Source of the DNA: Bog-473 sp963787485
GTDB taxonomy: Bacteria; Actinomycetota; Acidimicrobiia; Acidimicrobiales; RAAP-2
Reading direction: 5' to 3'
DNA length: 64,000 bases
Assembly: GCA_963787485.1 (NCBI GenBank)
Contig: CAWBDF010000006.1
Span: 496,001-560,000 of the forward strand
Below are positions 24,728-33,045 of the stretch, piece after piece (within the stretch, counting starts at the first letter, position 1; the number at the start of each line of letters is the position of its first letter). Below the pieces are notes generated by a model that saw only the letters and a program-made list of their open reading frames with translations, made no database searches and was not told where the DNA came from. Position numbers and translations under genes: made by a program.

Positions 24728-25356
24728 TGAGTGCGCGCCCCGATGTCGGCGAAGAAGTCGTCGAGTTTCCGGTTGGCCTCGCTCCCGCCGTCGAAGCCGC
24801 GCCAGAGCATGCGGAGGTGGCCGACGAGCTCATAGCACGCGTCGATCGGCACGATGTAGCACTCGGCGTCACGATCGCTCCGTTCGCTGGCGGCACGAAC
24901 GAGGAATGCCTCGACGTCCGGTTGCATGCTGGCCAGCCGCGGGTTGGCCGCAACCAGATCGGCCCAGGTCTCGAGCGGGAGCTCCGACTCGGTTGCGCCA
25001 GCCGGGCCGGGGTAGAAGGCGGCGATCCGCTGGAGCTCCGAATTGAGGAAGAAGAAGGCAACGCTGACGGGAACCTGCAGGCTGTCCCATTGGGCGGGTG
25101 TGAGCTCGAAGTCGCCGAACGCCACGTAGCGTTCGGGCACGCTGCGGAAGTGATCGCCACCCGCCCCTTCCGACTCGAAGAGGAGGAAGCACCCACGGCA
25201 GGCGCAGAGCAGCGTCCTGGAGCGCAGGTCCACCAGGTGTCGGTGTGTGCTGGCGATGGGCTCCGAGCACAACTCGCACACTTCCTCGACCGGAGCAGCC
25301 AGGCGTGGAGGTGTGCTGGCCCGGATGCGTTGCAACACGGCGATCGGGTCGGTCAT
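24724..25356 (-). CDS. DUF5947-family protein with zinc-ribbon-like cysteines
   Basis: The 210 residues start with a cysteine-rich section: EEVCELCSEPI (about 24-34) and TLLCACRGCFLLF (about 47-59). The pairs probably hold zinc or iron. A mostly helical domain follows (FGDFELTPAQWDSLQVPV, AFYPGPAGATESELPLETW), ending ACYELVGHLRMLWRGFDGG. This is the DUF5947 pattern as I recall it. It is translated between the NifU-type protein and DUF6084 with 4-base overlaps on both sides (ATGA at 25356). A role in electron transfer or metal handling for the hydrogenase is inferred. Confidence 0.8.
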   Translation of the reverse strand: MTDPIAVLQRIRASTPPRLAAPVEEVCELCSEPIASTHRHLVDLRSRTLLCACRGCFLLFESEGAGGDHFRSVPERYVAFGDFELTPAQWDSLQVPVSVAFFFLNSELQRIAAFYPGPAGATESELPLETWADLVAANPRLASMQPDVEAFLVRAASERSDRDAECYIVPIDACYELVGHLRMLWRGFDGGSEANRKLDDFFADIGARTQ

Positions 25357-25925
25357 CGGATCGCCACCTCGGTCGGGCACGCGTCGTAGAGTGGCTTCTT
25401 CAGCCCCAGAGGGACCGGCACGGCCGGCGTGGCGCTCACGCGGGGCTCCTCGACGACGATCCGGGTCACCTCGGGCGCCGCCTCCAAGATGGCGGCCTCG
25501 ACGGCCCCCTGCAAGGTGGCAGCGGAGGACGGGCACCCGTCGCAGTTACCCAGAAGCCGCAGCTTGACCGCCCCGAGGTCGTCGTCGACCGCCAGCAGCT
25601 CCACATCTCCGCCGTGCCGCCCGAGGAAGGGTCGGACGGACTCCAGTGCGCCTTCCACCCGGGCGTCGAGCGGGTCAGGGTGCAGACCCTGCACCAGCAA
25701 GAGGCTGGCGACCAGCTCATCGGCGGCGAAGTCGGCGATCACCTCGGGCGCGCGTGCCCGGGTGATCTCGGCCATCCGGGCCAACCCGGCGCCGTAGAGG
25801 TCCGAGACCAGGCGCAGGAGCTCTTCTGCCAAGTCGAGCGAACGAGGATCCGCACTGGCCTGCAGCTCGGTCAGTGCCTGCTCGATCCGCTCACCACTCG
25901 CTCGTAGGTTCTGGGGTTCGGGCAT
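25353..25925 (-). CDS. NifU-type Fe-S scaffold protein of the hydrogenase operon
   Basis: The 190-residue protein ends in a NifU C-terminal domain: VRPFLGRHGGDVELLAVDDD (about 97-116) and LLGNCDGCPSSAATLQGAVEAAI (about 124-146), with the CxxC that holds a transient cluster. The N-terminal 90 residues are helical. It may deliver Fe-S clusters to the three-cluster small subunit or act as an electron carrier. It directly follows the large-subunit gene by 12 bases and overlaps the DUF5947 gene. ATG 25925 has GGAGAA very close upstream. Confidence 0.88.
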   Translation of the reverse strand: MPEPQNLRASGERIEQALTELQASADPRSLDLAEELLRLVSDLYGAGLARMAEITRARAPEVIADFAADELVASLLLVQGLHPDPLDARVEGALESVRPFLGRHGGDVELLAVDDDLGAVKLRLLGNCDGCPSSAATLQGAVEAAILEAAPEVTRIVVEEPRVSATPAVPVPLGLKKPLYDACPTEVAIR

Positions 25926-25937
25926 TTCTCCGTGCGA

Positions 25938-27725
25938 TCAGAACAGATCGTCCGCGTGAGCCATCTGGGTGGGGGAGTGGACCTTCTTCAGCACCTTTCC
26001 CTTGCCCAGGTACATGTGGACGCCGCAGGGCAGGCAGGGGTCGAAGCTGCGGACGGATCGCATGATATCGATGCCCTTGAAATTCTCCTTGGTGTTCTCC
26101 TCGAAGATCGGCGTGTCGATCACCGCGTCCTCGTAGGGCCCCGGAGTTCCATAGCTGTCGCGCGGGTTGGCGTTCCACGGAGTCGGCGGGTACGGGTGGT
26201 AGTTGGCGATCTTGCCGCCCTTGATCACCAGGTGGTGGGACAGGACGCCGCGCACCGCCTCCGTGAACCCGCACCCAATCGCTTCATCAGGCACCTCGAA
26301 GGGCTCCCAGGTTTTTGTCTTGCCGGCCCGGACGTCCTTGAGCGCCAGCTCAATGAAGTCCAGCGCCGCGGCGGCGGCGTAGGCCTGGAAGTAGGTCCGC
26401 GCCCTGTCGCGCTCGATCGTGTTGGACCACTGGGGGATCTTCCACTCCAGGTCGACCGGCCCCTCGAGGGCGGTCTTGGGCAGGTGGATCTTCACGCTCG
26501 TGCCGGTTGCGTCCAGGTGGTCCGTGTGCACCAGGCCCGACAGGGCGGTCGACCAGAGCCGGGCCAAGGGTCCGCCTCCGGTGTCGAGGGCCAAGTGGTC
26601 CTTGCCGTCGAACCAGCGGGGTGCCATCACCCAGCTGTAGTTCCCGTCGAAGTCGCGCTTCTGCGGCTGAGGGTTGGTGTGCTGGTTCCAGGGGTGCCGC
26701 CGGTCCACCGGGTTCCCGAGAGGATCGCGGGTGACGAACATCTCCTGGTCCTCCCAGTCGTCGTAGAAGGAGTGACCGAGCAGGATCCGGATGCCGAGGT
26801 TGATTTCGACGAGGTCGTTCGTGACCAGCTTGCCGTCCACGACGATGCCGGGGGTCACGCCCATGGCGCGGCCCCACTTGGTCATGTCCTTGTAGTCGAA
26901 GTTGCAGACTTCGGGATCCTGGAATGCTCCCCAACAGTTGAGCAGGATCCGTCTCCGGCCGACCTCCTCGTATCCCGGCATGGCCTCGTAGAAGAAGTCG
27001 AAGAGGTCGTCGTGCATCGGCACGACCCGCTTCATGAACTCGACGTAGCGCTGCAGGCGCGTGTAGTAGTCGGTGAAGAGCTGGATGGTCGCCGTCGTAC
27101 CCACGCCGCCGGGGTAGAGGGTCGACGGGTGGACGTGGCGGCCCTCCATCAGGCAGAACATCTCCCGGGTGTACCGGCTCACTTGGAGCGCCTCGCGGTA
27201 GAACTCGCCCGAGAAGGGGTTGAGCGACCGCATGATGTCGCCGATCGTCTTGTAGCCGTGAGCCCCCGCATGCGGCGCTTCGGTCCTGTTGGCCTGCTCG
27301 AGCACGCCCGGGTTGGTTTCGGCCACCATCTTCTCGCAGAAGTCCACCCCCACGAGGTTCTCCTGGAAGATGTTGTGGTCGAACATGTACTCGGCTGCCT
27401 CGCCGAGATTCACGATTTGCTCGCCCAGGGCGGGCGGGTAGACCCCATACGCCATGTTCTGGGCGTAGCAGGAACAGGTGGCGTGGTTGTCGCCGCAGAT
27501 CCCACAGATCCGGCTGGTGATGAAGTGCGCGTCCCTCGGATCCTTGCCCTTCATGAAGATGCTGTAGCCCCGGAAGATCGAGGACGTGCTGTGGCATTCC
27601 GCCACTTTCCCCTTGCCGAAGTCGATCTTGGTGTATATGCCCAGGCTCCCCACGATGCGCGTGATGGGGTCCCACGCCATCTCCACCAGCCCGTTGGCGT
27701 CCTCGGTAAACTTCTTGGTGGCCAT
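25938..27725 (-). CDS. hhyL: [NiFe] hydrogenase large subunit, group 1h (actinobacterial type)
   Basis: This is the catalytic subunit that splits H2. The 595-residue protein has L1 RICGICGDNHATC (about 72-84) and L2 DPCLPCGVHMYLG near 562-574, giving the four cysteine nickel ligands. DPCLPCGVH is the processing site: the roughly 25-residue extension (MYLGKGKVLKKV...) should be removed by the endopeptidase at 22120. DITRIVGSLG-like WDPITRIVG near 18 is the usual N-terminal motif. The ATG at 27725 follows GGAGG that overlaps the end of hhyS. Subgroup 1h is inferred from overall pattern and gene neighbours. Confidence 0.96.
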   Translation of the reverse strand: MATKKFTEDANGLVEMAWDPITRIVGSLGIYTKIDFGKGKVAECHSTSSIFRGYSIFMKGKDPRDAHFITSRICGICGDNHATCSCYAQNMAYGVYPPALGEQIVNLGEAAEYMFDHNIFQENLVGVDFCEKMVAETNPGVLEQANRTEAPHAGAHGYKTIGDIMRSLNPFSGEFYREALQVSRYTREMFCLMEGRHVHPSTLYPGGVGTTATIQLFTDYYTRLQRYVEFMKRVVPMHDDLFDFFYEAMPGYEEVGRRRILLNCWGAFQDPEVCNFDYKDMTKWGRAMGVTPGIVVDGKLVTNDLVEINLGIRILLGHSFYDDWEDQEMFVTRDPLGNPVDRRHPWNQHTNPQPQKRDFDGNYSWVMAPRWFDGKDHLALDTGGGPLARLWSTALSGLVHTDHLDATGTSVKIHLPKTALEGPVDLEWKIPQWSNTIERDRARTYFQAYAAAAALDFIELALKDVRAGKTKTWEPFEVPDEAIGCGFTEAVRGVLSHHLVIKGGKIANYHPYPPTPWNANPRDSYGTPGPYEDAVIDTPIFEENTKENFKGIDIMRSVRSFDPCLPCGVHMYLGKGKVLKKVHSPTQMAHADDLF

Positions 27726-27730
27726 GCGCC

Positions 27731-28786
27731 CTACCTCCAGATCTTCTTGTAGCCGGTCGACAATTCGCTGCCCGGTGTGCGCCACCTGGGCTCGTCATCG
27801 AGCGTGTGGAGCGTGATCTTGCGCAATCCGCGAATGGCGTTCCCGTAGAGCCCCGAGGCCAGCGTCGAGACCTTCGACCCCGGTGGCTCGTCCATGAACG
27901 GCATGAACTTGTCCGGGAAGCCGGGCATGGTGCAGCCGATGCAGATCCCCCCGACATTCGGGCAACCCCCGACGCCGTTGATCCACCCCCGCTTCGGCAC
28001 GTTGCACTTGACTACGGGCCCCCAGCAGCCGAGCTTGACGATGCACTTGGGCGAGCCGTACTCGGTCGCGAAGTCACCCTGTTCGTAGTAGCCGGCACGG
28101 TCGCAGCCTTCGTGCACGGTGCTCCCGAACAGCCACTGAGGCCGCAGCGAGTCATCCAGCGGGATCATGGGCGCCTGCCCCGTGGCCTGGTACAGCAGAT
28201 AGAGGATCGTTTCCGACAGGTTGTCCGGATGGGTCGGGCAACCAGGCACGCACACGATCGGGATGCCGGCCTTGGAGGTCCAACCCCATCCGAGATAGTC
28301 GGGCACACCCATGGCACCGGTGGGATTGCCGGCCATAGCGTGGATACCCCCGTAGCAGGCACATGTTCCGGCGGCCAGCACGACGAGGGCCTTCGGGGCC
28401 AGGCGGTCCAGCCACTCACTGGTCGTCATGGGCTGGTCGGTTTCGGGATTGTTCCCGAAACCGCACCAATAGCCCTCCTTCTTGATCGCCTCGTTGGGAA
28501 TGGACCCCTCGACGACGAGGACGAAGGGATCGAGTTCTCCCCGATCGGCCTTGAAGAACCATTCGATGAAGTCGTCGGCGCCGCCTACCGGACCGTTCTC
28601 GAAGTCGATCAGCGGCCAGTGCACGGCGATCTTGGGGAGTCCCGGGAGTGCACCGAGGGCGATCTCCTCGATGCTGGGCTGAGTCGCAGCCGTGAGCGCG
28701 ACAGAATCGCCGTCACAACTGAGTCCGGCGTTGATCCAGAGGACATGGACCACCGCTTCTTCGGTCGCAGTGTCAGTCGCCGTCAA
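27731..28786 (-). CDS. hhyS: [NiFe] hydrogenase small subunit, group 1h
   Basis: The 351-residue protein carries three Fe-S clusters that lead electrons from the active site. Proximal-cluster ligands lie in GLSCDGDS (Cys24 and Asp27 in place of CxxC), AAGTCACYGG (142/144) and CVPGCP (179-183). The rest are HEGCDRAGYYEQGDF, GSPKCIVKLGCWGP, KCNVP, GGCPNVGGICIGCTMPGFPD. An Asp ligand in place of Cys is known for group 1h enzymes. There is no twin-arginine signal, so it is cytoplasmic. The start is a TTG at 28786 with GGGGAGGG five bases upstream. It is the first gene of the long minus-strand operon. Confidence 0.95.
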   Translation of the reverse strand: MTATDTATEEAVVHVLWINAGLSCDGDSVALTAATQPSIEEIALGALPGLPKIAVHWPLIDFENGPVGGADDFIEWFFKADRGELDPFVLVVEGSIPNEAIKKEGYWCGFGNNPETDQPMTTSEWLDRLAPKALVVLAAGTCACYGGIHAMAGNPTGAMGVPDYLGWGWTSKAGIPIVCVPGCPTHPDNLSETILYLLYQATGQAPMIPLDDSLRPQWLFGSTVHEGCDRAGYYEQGDFATEYGSPKCIVKLGCWGPVVKCNVPKRGWINGVGGCPNVGGICIGCTMPGFPDKFMPFMDEPPGSKVSTLASGLYGNAIRGLRKITLHTLDDEPRWRTPGSELSTGYKKIWR

Positions 28787-28945
28787 TTTGCCCTCCCCGG
28801 TCCTGGCCGCGCGAGGTTGTGCGGCTGGAACAAGTCTCAGGCTGCTTCCGTCCCCTGTAAATAAGTGTCTTTTGCACCCTCCTCAGGAAGAGCCCGCGGC
28901 TCGACCATTGACACTCCGGGTTCGCCGGACGAGCATCGACGGTGC
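28787..28945. promoter_or_regulatory. Divergent promoter region of hhyS and the PadR-YceI gene
   Basis: The 159 bases between the two starts must drive the hydrogenase operon and the regulator. On the plus strand TTGACA at 28908-28913 is followed 17 bases later by GAGCAT, a usable -35 with a weak -10. On the minus strand AT-rich ACTTATTTACA (around 28860) is a candidate -10. I see no clear PadR dyad, though the PadR-YceI product is the natural candidate to bind here. Confidence 0.4.
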
Positions 28946-30106
28946 ATGGCCATGGAACAGCGGGCCGGGGGGCCGTCGGCAACCGAGGGTGTGGCTCGCT
29001 TCGAGCTGGCGCCACCTCGCCGCTTCATGCTGCCTGCGATCCTTCTTTTGCTGTCCGAGCAACCTGGGTACGGATACGGCCTCGTGCCACGCCTCGTCGA
29101 ATTCCGGTTTGGCCACGTCGATCGCCCGGCTGTCTACCGGGCCCTGGCCCAGCTCGAGCGGGATGGCCTGGTGCAGGTCTCGGCACACGGGCACCAGCCC
29201 GGGCAGGCGCGCCGCGTCTACTCGGTGACGCCGTTGGGCGAGCGGATGCTCCGGGTGTGGATGGGGGTCATCCGGGAGGAGCACGCCCACCTGGGCGAGG
29301 TCATCCGGCGCTACCAGGCGACCGCCACGATCGACTCGGTCCTGTCCGAGGTCGAGGGCGGATGGGTGCCCGAGCTGGACCTGGCTTGGTCATCCGTGTC
29401 GACGACCTCCATGTGGCGCCGACGGCTGATTCCGCCGGACAATGACAGCGACGACCCCATCTCCCAGCTCCCAGACCCGCCGGGGGGACCGCTGAGTTCG
29501 GCTTCGGACCGATCACCGGGGGACCTCGGATCGCCGCACCATGCGGGCTCAGCGCGTCCCGACATCTTCTCGAGGAGTCCCACAATGGGCCGGTTCGTGC
29601 TCGATCCTGAGAGGTCAGCGGTGCTGATCGATGCCCGTTCGACGGTCGGACCCATCTGCTTCTCCACGACCGGGGTGCAGGGCTCGCTGTACGCCGCCAT
29701 GGGGGATGGGGGCGTGAGCACGGAGATCCCTCCGACGGGTTGGCTCACCATCGACATGACCCGATTGAGCTCGGGCAACAAGCTCTATGACGCCGAACTC
29801 CACCGCCGTATCAACTCCCGGCGCTTTCCGACCGCCAAGGTGGAACTGACGGAATGCGCGCCGAGTGCGCCCGGCTGGCGCTACCACCTCCGAGGTGAGT
29901 TGACGTTCCATGGCATCACGCGCCGGACGGAGGGGACCGTGCGCATGGAGTCCGCATCGGACGATCGCATCGTCATCAGCGGCGAGCAGGCCTTCGACAT
30001 TCGGGACTTCGCGCTTCCTTCGCCGACCATGCTGATGTTCCGCATCTTCCCAGACGTGCGCGTACGCCTGTACGCGGAGGCAGAGCGGTCCGACGAGGAC
30101 GACTAA
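28946..30106 (+). CDS. PadR-type regulator fused to a YceI domain
   Basis: The 386-residue protein combines two domains. Residues about 20-110 are a PadR winged helix (PPRRFMLPAILLLLSEQPGYGYG, VDRPAVYRALAQLERDGLV, ARRVYSVTPLGERML), followed by a helical PadR tail. After a Pro/Ser-rich linker (about 165-212) comes a YceI barrel (RFVLDPERSAVLIDARSTVG, LSSGNKLYDAELHRRINSRR, GELTFHGITRRTEGTVRM, AFDIRDFALPSPTMLMFRI). YceI barrels bind isoprenoid or quinone-like lipids, so a ligand-sensing repressor is an attractive inference. I know of no described PadR-YceI fusion. ATG 28946 is chosen; ATG 28952 is possible. Confidence 0.88.
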   Translation: MAMEQRAGGPSATEGVARFELAPPRRFMLPAILLLLSEQPGYGYGLVPRLVEFRFGHVDRPAVYRALAQLERDGLVQVSAHGHQPGQARRVYSVTPLGERMLRVWMGVIREEHAHLGEVIRRYQATATIDSVLSEVEGGWVPELDLAWSSVSTTSMWRRRLIPPDNDSDDPISQLPDPPGGPLSSASDRSPGDLGSPHHAGSARPDIFSRSPTMGRFVLDPERSAVLIDARSTVGPICFSTTGVQGSLYAAMGDGGVSTEIPPTGWLTIDMTRLSSGNKLYDAELHRRINSRRFPTAKVELTECAPSAPGWRYHLRGELTFHGITRRTEGTVRMESASDDRIVISGEQAFDIRDFALPSPTMLMFRIFPDVRVRLYAEAERSDEDD

Positions 30107-30221
30107 CGACTGACGTTCCGTTTCGACCATTCATGCCCGCCGGGTCGAAATGGCCGTTGGAGTCAGGGAGCACGTCACGATCCTGGGACGAATTCCTCGG
30201 GTCGTGCCGCGGCAGCGGCCC

Positions 30222-31052
30222 TCAATGAGGTGAATCCAAGTCCTCCCGGGGGCTGGCCTGATCGGTGACGTCCTGGCCGATACCCCGCAGACCGACGGCC
30301 TTGCCGTCCGAACCCAGGATCGGGTCGGCATACACCCACACGACGTGCGTCTTCTTGTCGGGGTGGATGACCTGATACTCCAGGTCAAGCGGACTGGACG
30401 AGCCCACCGACGCAATCATGGCTCCCCGAACCCGGTCGCTGTCGCTGCCACGAATCCGCGCCATATAGGACTCGAAAGTGCCGGCGAAATCCAATGGGTC
30501 GATCCCATGGATCAGGTGGAACTCCGTGCTCCATTGCACAGCACCTGTCCTCAGGTCCCAGAGCCAACTGCCGACGTGAGAGAGCGCTTCGGCCTCTTTC
30601 AGCCGGGCGTCGATTTCGGCCAGGGTCGCCTGAGCGAGATGCTGCTCGGTCACGTCGCGTGCCACGATCACCCGCCCGAAGGTCTGACCCTCGTCGTCGA
30701 CCAGCGGTGCCAGGGAGAGGGAAACGGGTATGGGGAGCCCATCGGGGCGCACGATTTCGGTCTCGAAGTGCCGGATCCGTTCGCCGGCTCCCACCCTGGC
30801 GATCACCTCGACAACCTCCTCCCAGAGATGTGGGGCAAACAGGATGGCGATGGGACCGCCCTCAACGTGGCGCGGAGTTCTGCCGAAGAGCCTCTCTGCG
30901 TTCTCGCTGAAGTAGGTCACGACGGCCACGGGATCGCAGGTGATGACTGCATCGTCGGTCAACTCGACGATCGCACGGAGGAACGCTCCCGTTGGGCCTA
31001 CGTGATCAAGGGCATCTCGTCCAATATTGCCCGTCTCATCCGTGACGCCCAT
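30222..31052 (-). CDS. PAS-PAS sensory protein without output domain
   Basis: The 276 residues contain two PAS domains. The first is at about 22-135 (FLRAIVELTDDAVITCDPVAVVTYFSENAERLFG, FETEIVRPDGLPIPVSLSLAPL). The second is at about 150-270 (SHVGSWLWDLRTGAVQWSTEFHLIHG, LEYQVIHPDKKTHVVWVYADPI), and a short linker helix follows the first. No kinase, GGDEF or HTH follows. It may sense redox or oxygen by a flavin or haem and act by protein contact. It sits between the hydrogenase regulator and hypA. ATG 31052 has GGAGA upstream. Upstream in the same frame an 18-base tandem repeat occurs (31063-31098), which I take as non-coding. Confidence 0.82.
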   Translation of the reverse strand: MGVTDETGNIGRDALDHVGPTGAFLRAIVELTDDAVITCDPVAVVTYFSENAERLFGRTPRHVEGGPIAILFAPHLWEEVVEVIARVGAGERIRHFETEIVRPDGLPIPVSLSLAPLVDDEGQTFGRVIVARDVTEQHLAQATLAEIDARLKEAEALSHVGSWLWDLRTGAVQWSTEFHLIHGIDPLDFAGTFESYMARIRGSDSDRVRGAMIASVGSSSPLDLEYQVIHPDKKTHVVWVYADPILGSDGKAVGLRGIGQDVTDQASPREDLDSPH

Positions 31053-31062
31053 GGATTCTCCG

Positions 31063-31098
31063 GCTGACCTCGGTGTCGCTGCTGACCTCGGTGTCGCT
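31063..31098. repeat. Tandem 18-base repeat upstream of the PAS gene
   Basis: GCTGACCTCGGTGTCGCT occurs twice in direct succession. It lies between the PAS-PAS start and hypA. It could be a duplicated regulatory site or simply slippage. The remainder of the 306-base gap up to hypA shows no other clear element. Confidence 0.6.
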
Positions 31099-31358
31099 GG
31101 CGGCGGGGGCCCAAGAAGGTCGGCCATAGGCACCAATCGGACCTGACTCCCGTCGCGCCGTCCTTCGAGACCATCCTAGGTGTGCTCGGCCCGACGTCGC
31201 CTCCGCGCCGTGAGCCCAACTGTGGCGCCGCCGCCGCGAGGCGAGCGAGGTCAAACCACTACTTGCTTCGGAGACCCTGAGGAGATCCGTCCGCTCCCGT
31301 CGCAGACGTGGCTTCGCGTGTTTAGATGGCCAGTTAAGCTCCGATCGAGGTGCCGGCA

Positions 31359-31697
31359 ATGCACGAACTGTCCATCTGCAGCGCAATTGCGACCACGGCG
31401 GCAAAGCACGCAGACGGGCGATCGGTGTCCCAGGTGACTGTGCAGATCGGCCATCTGCGCCAAGTCGTACCTGATGCCCTCCAATTCAGTTGGGAGGTCG
31501 TCTCGAGTACGACCAACCTGAAGGATGCGGCTCTCGTGATCGAGCAAGTGCCCGCACTGGTCGAGTGCACGGACTGCGGAGCAAGGACCACTCTCGATCT
31601 GCCGATTCTGGCTTGCGGCAAATGCGAAGGGTTCGACGTCAGGTTGCTCAGCGGCGAAGAGCTCTTGGTTGTGTCGATCGATTTGGTGGACGTGTAA
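31359..31697 (+). CDS. hypA: HypA, nickel-insertion protein
   Basis: HypA receives nickel from HypB and delivers it to the large-subunit precursor. The 112-residue protein starts with the essential MHELSI (His2 is the nickel ligand) and has the zinc site CTDC (70-73) and CGKC (86-89), of normal spacing. I chose ATG 31359 rather than an ATG or GTG three codons earlier, because the MHE terminus is functional; GAGG lies 10 bases upstream. hypB starts two bases after its stop. These two genes are separated from the other hyp genes and read the other way. Confidence 0.95.
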   Translation: MHELSICSAIATTAAKHADGRSVSQVTVQIGHLRQVVPDALQFSWEVVSSTTNLKDAALVIEQVPALVECTDCGARTTLDLPILACGKCEGFDVRLLSGEELLVVSIDLVDV

Positions 31698-31699
31698 CG

Positions 31700-32521
31700 G
31701 TGGGAAGGCTTCATATCCACGCCGATGGCACGAGTCACGTGCACCAGCACGATCGTGCGCACCATCAGCACGCAGATGGAGCTCTCGACGTTGGGGACCA
31801 CTCCGGTTATGCCGAGACCGGCCAGACGAGGGTCACGATCCTGGAGAATCTCCTCTCGGAGAACGACCGGATTGCTGACGACAACGGTAGGCGCCTGGCG
31901 CGGTCTGGCGTGTGCGCGGTAAACCTGATGTCGTCTCCCGGTGCCGGAAAGACCACGCTCCTACGAAAAACGCTGGAGATGCTTGGCCACGCCGTGCGCA
32001 TCGGGGTGTTGGAGGGGGACATTGCCACGAGTCTCGACGCGGACAAGCTTCAGGGTGCGGGTGCAACTGCCATCTCGGTCGTCAACACGAGCGCGGGGTT
32101 TGGGGGGGAGTGCCATCTCGATGCGGTGATGGTCCAGTCCGGCCTGGCGCGGCTGCCGTTGGCCGATCTCGATCTCTTGATCATTGAGAACGTCGGAAAC
32201 CTGGTGTGTCCAGCAGAATTCCGGGTTGGCGAAGAGGCGAGAGCGATGGTGTTCGCGGTGACGGAAGGCGAAGAGAAGCCCTTGAAATACCCGGTGATGT
32301 TCCGGGCCGCGGATGTTGTCGTGGTGAACAAAATTGATTTGCTTCCACACCTCGAGTTCGACGTGGACGCATTTCTGGACAATCTGCACGCAGTCAACCC
32401 CTCAGCCGAGATCATCATGGCCAGTGCTCGTACCGGAGAAGGTGTGGCCAAGTGGTCCGACTGGCTGAAAGGCATGTGCTCGCCGCAGCGCCTCAGCAAC
32501 GACTCTGGATCGCCGCCATGA
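31700..32521 (+). CDS. hypB: HypB, GTPase and nickel donor of hydrogenase maturation
   Basis: HypB binds nickel and uses GTP hydrolysis to load HypA or the enzyme. The 273 residues begin with a histidine-rich tract holding nine His in the first 34 residues (HIHADGTSHVHQHDRAHHQH), a likely nickel store. The G domain follows: P-loop SSPGAGKTTLL (78-88), EGDIATSLDADKL, DLLIIENVGNLVCP, and VVNKIDLLPHL. The N-terminal CxxCGC nickel motif of E. coli HypB is absent. GTG 31700 is the only in-frame start after the hypA stop that keeps the His tract. Confidence 0.95.
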   Translation: MGRLHIHADGTSHVHQHDRAHHQHADGALDVGDHSGYAETGQTRVTILENLLSENDRIADDNGRRLARSGVCAVNLMSSPGAGKTTLLRKTLEMLGHAVRIGVLEGDIATSLDADKLQGAGATAISVVNTSAGFGGECHLDAVMVQSGLARLPLADLDLLIIENVGNLVCPAEFRVGEEARAMVFAVTEGEEKPLKYPVMFRAADVVVVNKIDLLPHLEFDVDAFLDNLHAVNPSAEIIMASARTGEGVAKWSDWLKGMCSPQRLSNDSGSPP

Positions 32522-32867
32522 CCTTCGGTCGATTGACACCTTCACGGCGGGCACGCTCACTGCGCCTCTCGACTCCTGAGCATTGCCGTTCCGTTTCTGA
32601 GGTAGCGCATAGTGCCTGCGGGTATCGCTCGGCACGCGAACTCTGGCTGACTGTCCCCATGGACACAGCGGTAAGGGGGTGGTGGAAGAGGGCCTCGCTC
32701 TGTCGTGGTTGAGCCCAACCGCAGCGGCTTCTCAAAATTTCGGAAGTCATCGGCCTAGGCGTACGAATCCGAAGGTGTACGGCACTTCCGTCGAACCCGG
32801 GCCTCGTTGAGCCCGTCATGGCTGGTCAAGCTGACGATCGAGTAAATGGACCCTTCTTCAGGTCCTG

Positions 32868-33045
32868 ATGGTCCACGAACACCTCCGGCGGCCGCCGATA
32901 TCCCGACTTTCCCGAGCCTGTGGCGACGCTCCAGGCAGGGCACGTGTGGGCGTGGCCGGACGTGGCGGCTTGGGCGAAGGAGACGGGGCGGGCGATCGTG
33001 GCATCCGCGCCCGTCAGGGGTGGGCGGCTATCAGGACGACCGTAA
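32868..33045 (+). pseudogene. Decayed excisionase-like helix-turn-helix gene
   Basis: In one frame the plus strand reads RRYPDFPEPVATLQAGHVWA and then WPDVAAWAKETGRA. This matches the C-terminal half of the intact gene at 47044 (RRYPDFPQPVVTLKAGLVWA, WPDVERWAKATGRE). The first helix region (MVHEHLRRP) is in another frame, and the rest of the N-terminus is not recognisable. A toxin-like gene overlaps it on the opposite strand. It is therefore the dead counterpart of the second module's HTH gene. The stretch 32522-32867 before it holds nothing I can support. Confidence 0.65.

Noticed and set aside
25932..27752. 606-codon plus-strand frame
   Set aside because: It is exactly antisense to hhyL, a certain gene; its His/Val-rich text is a shadow of hhyL codons.
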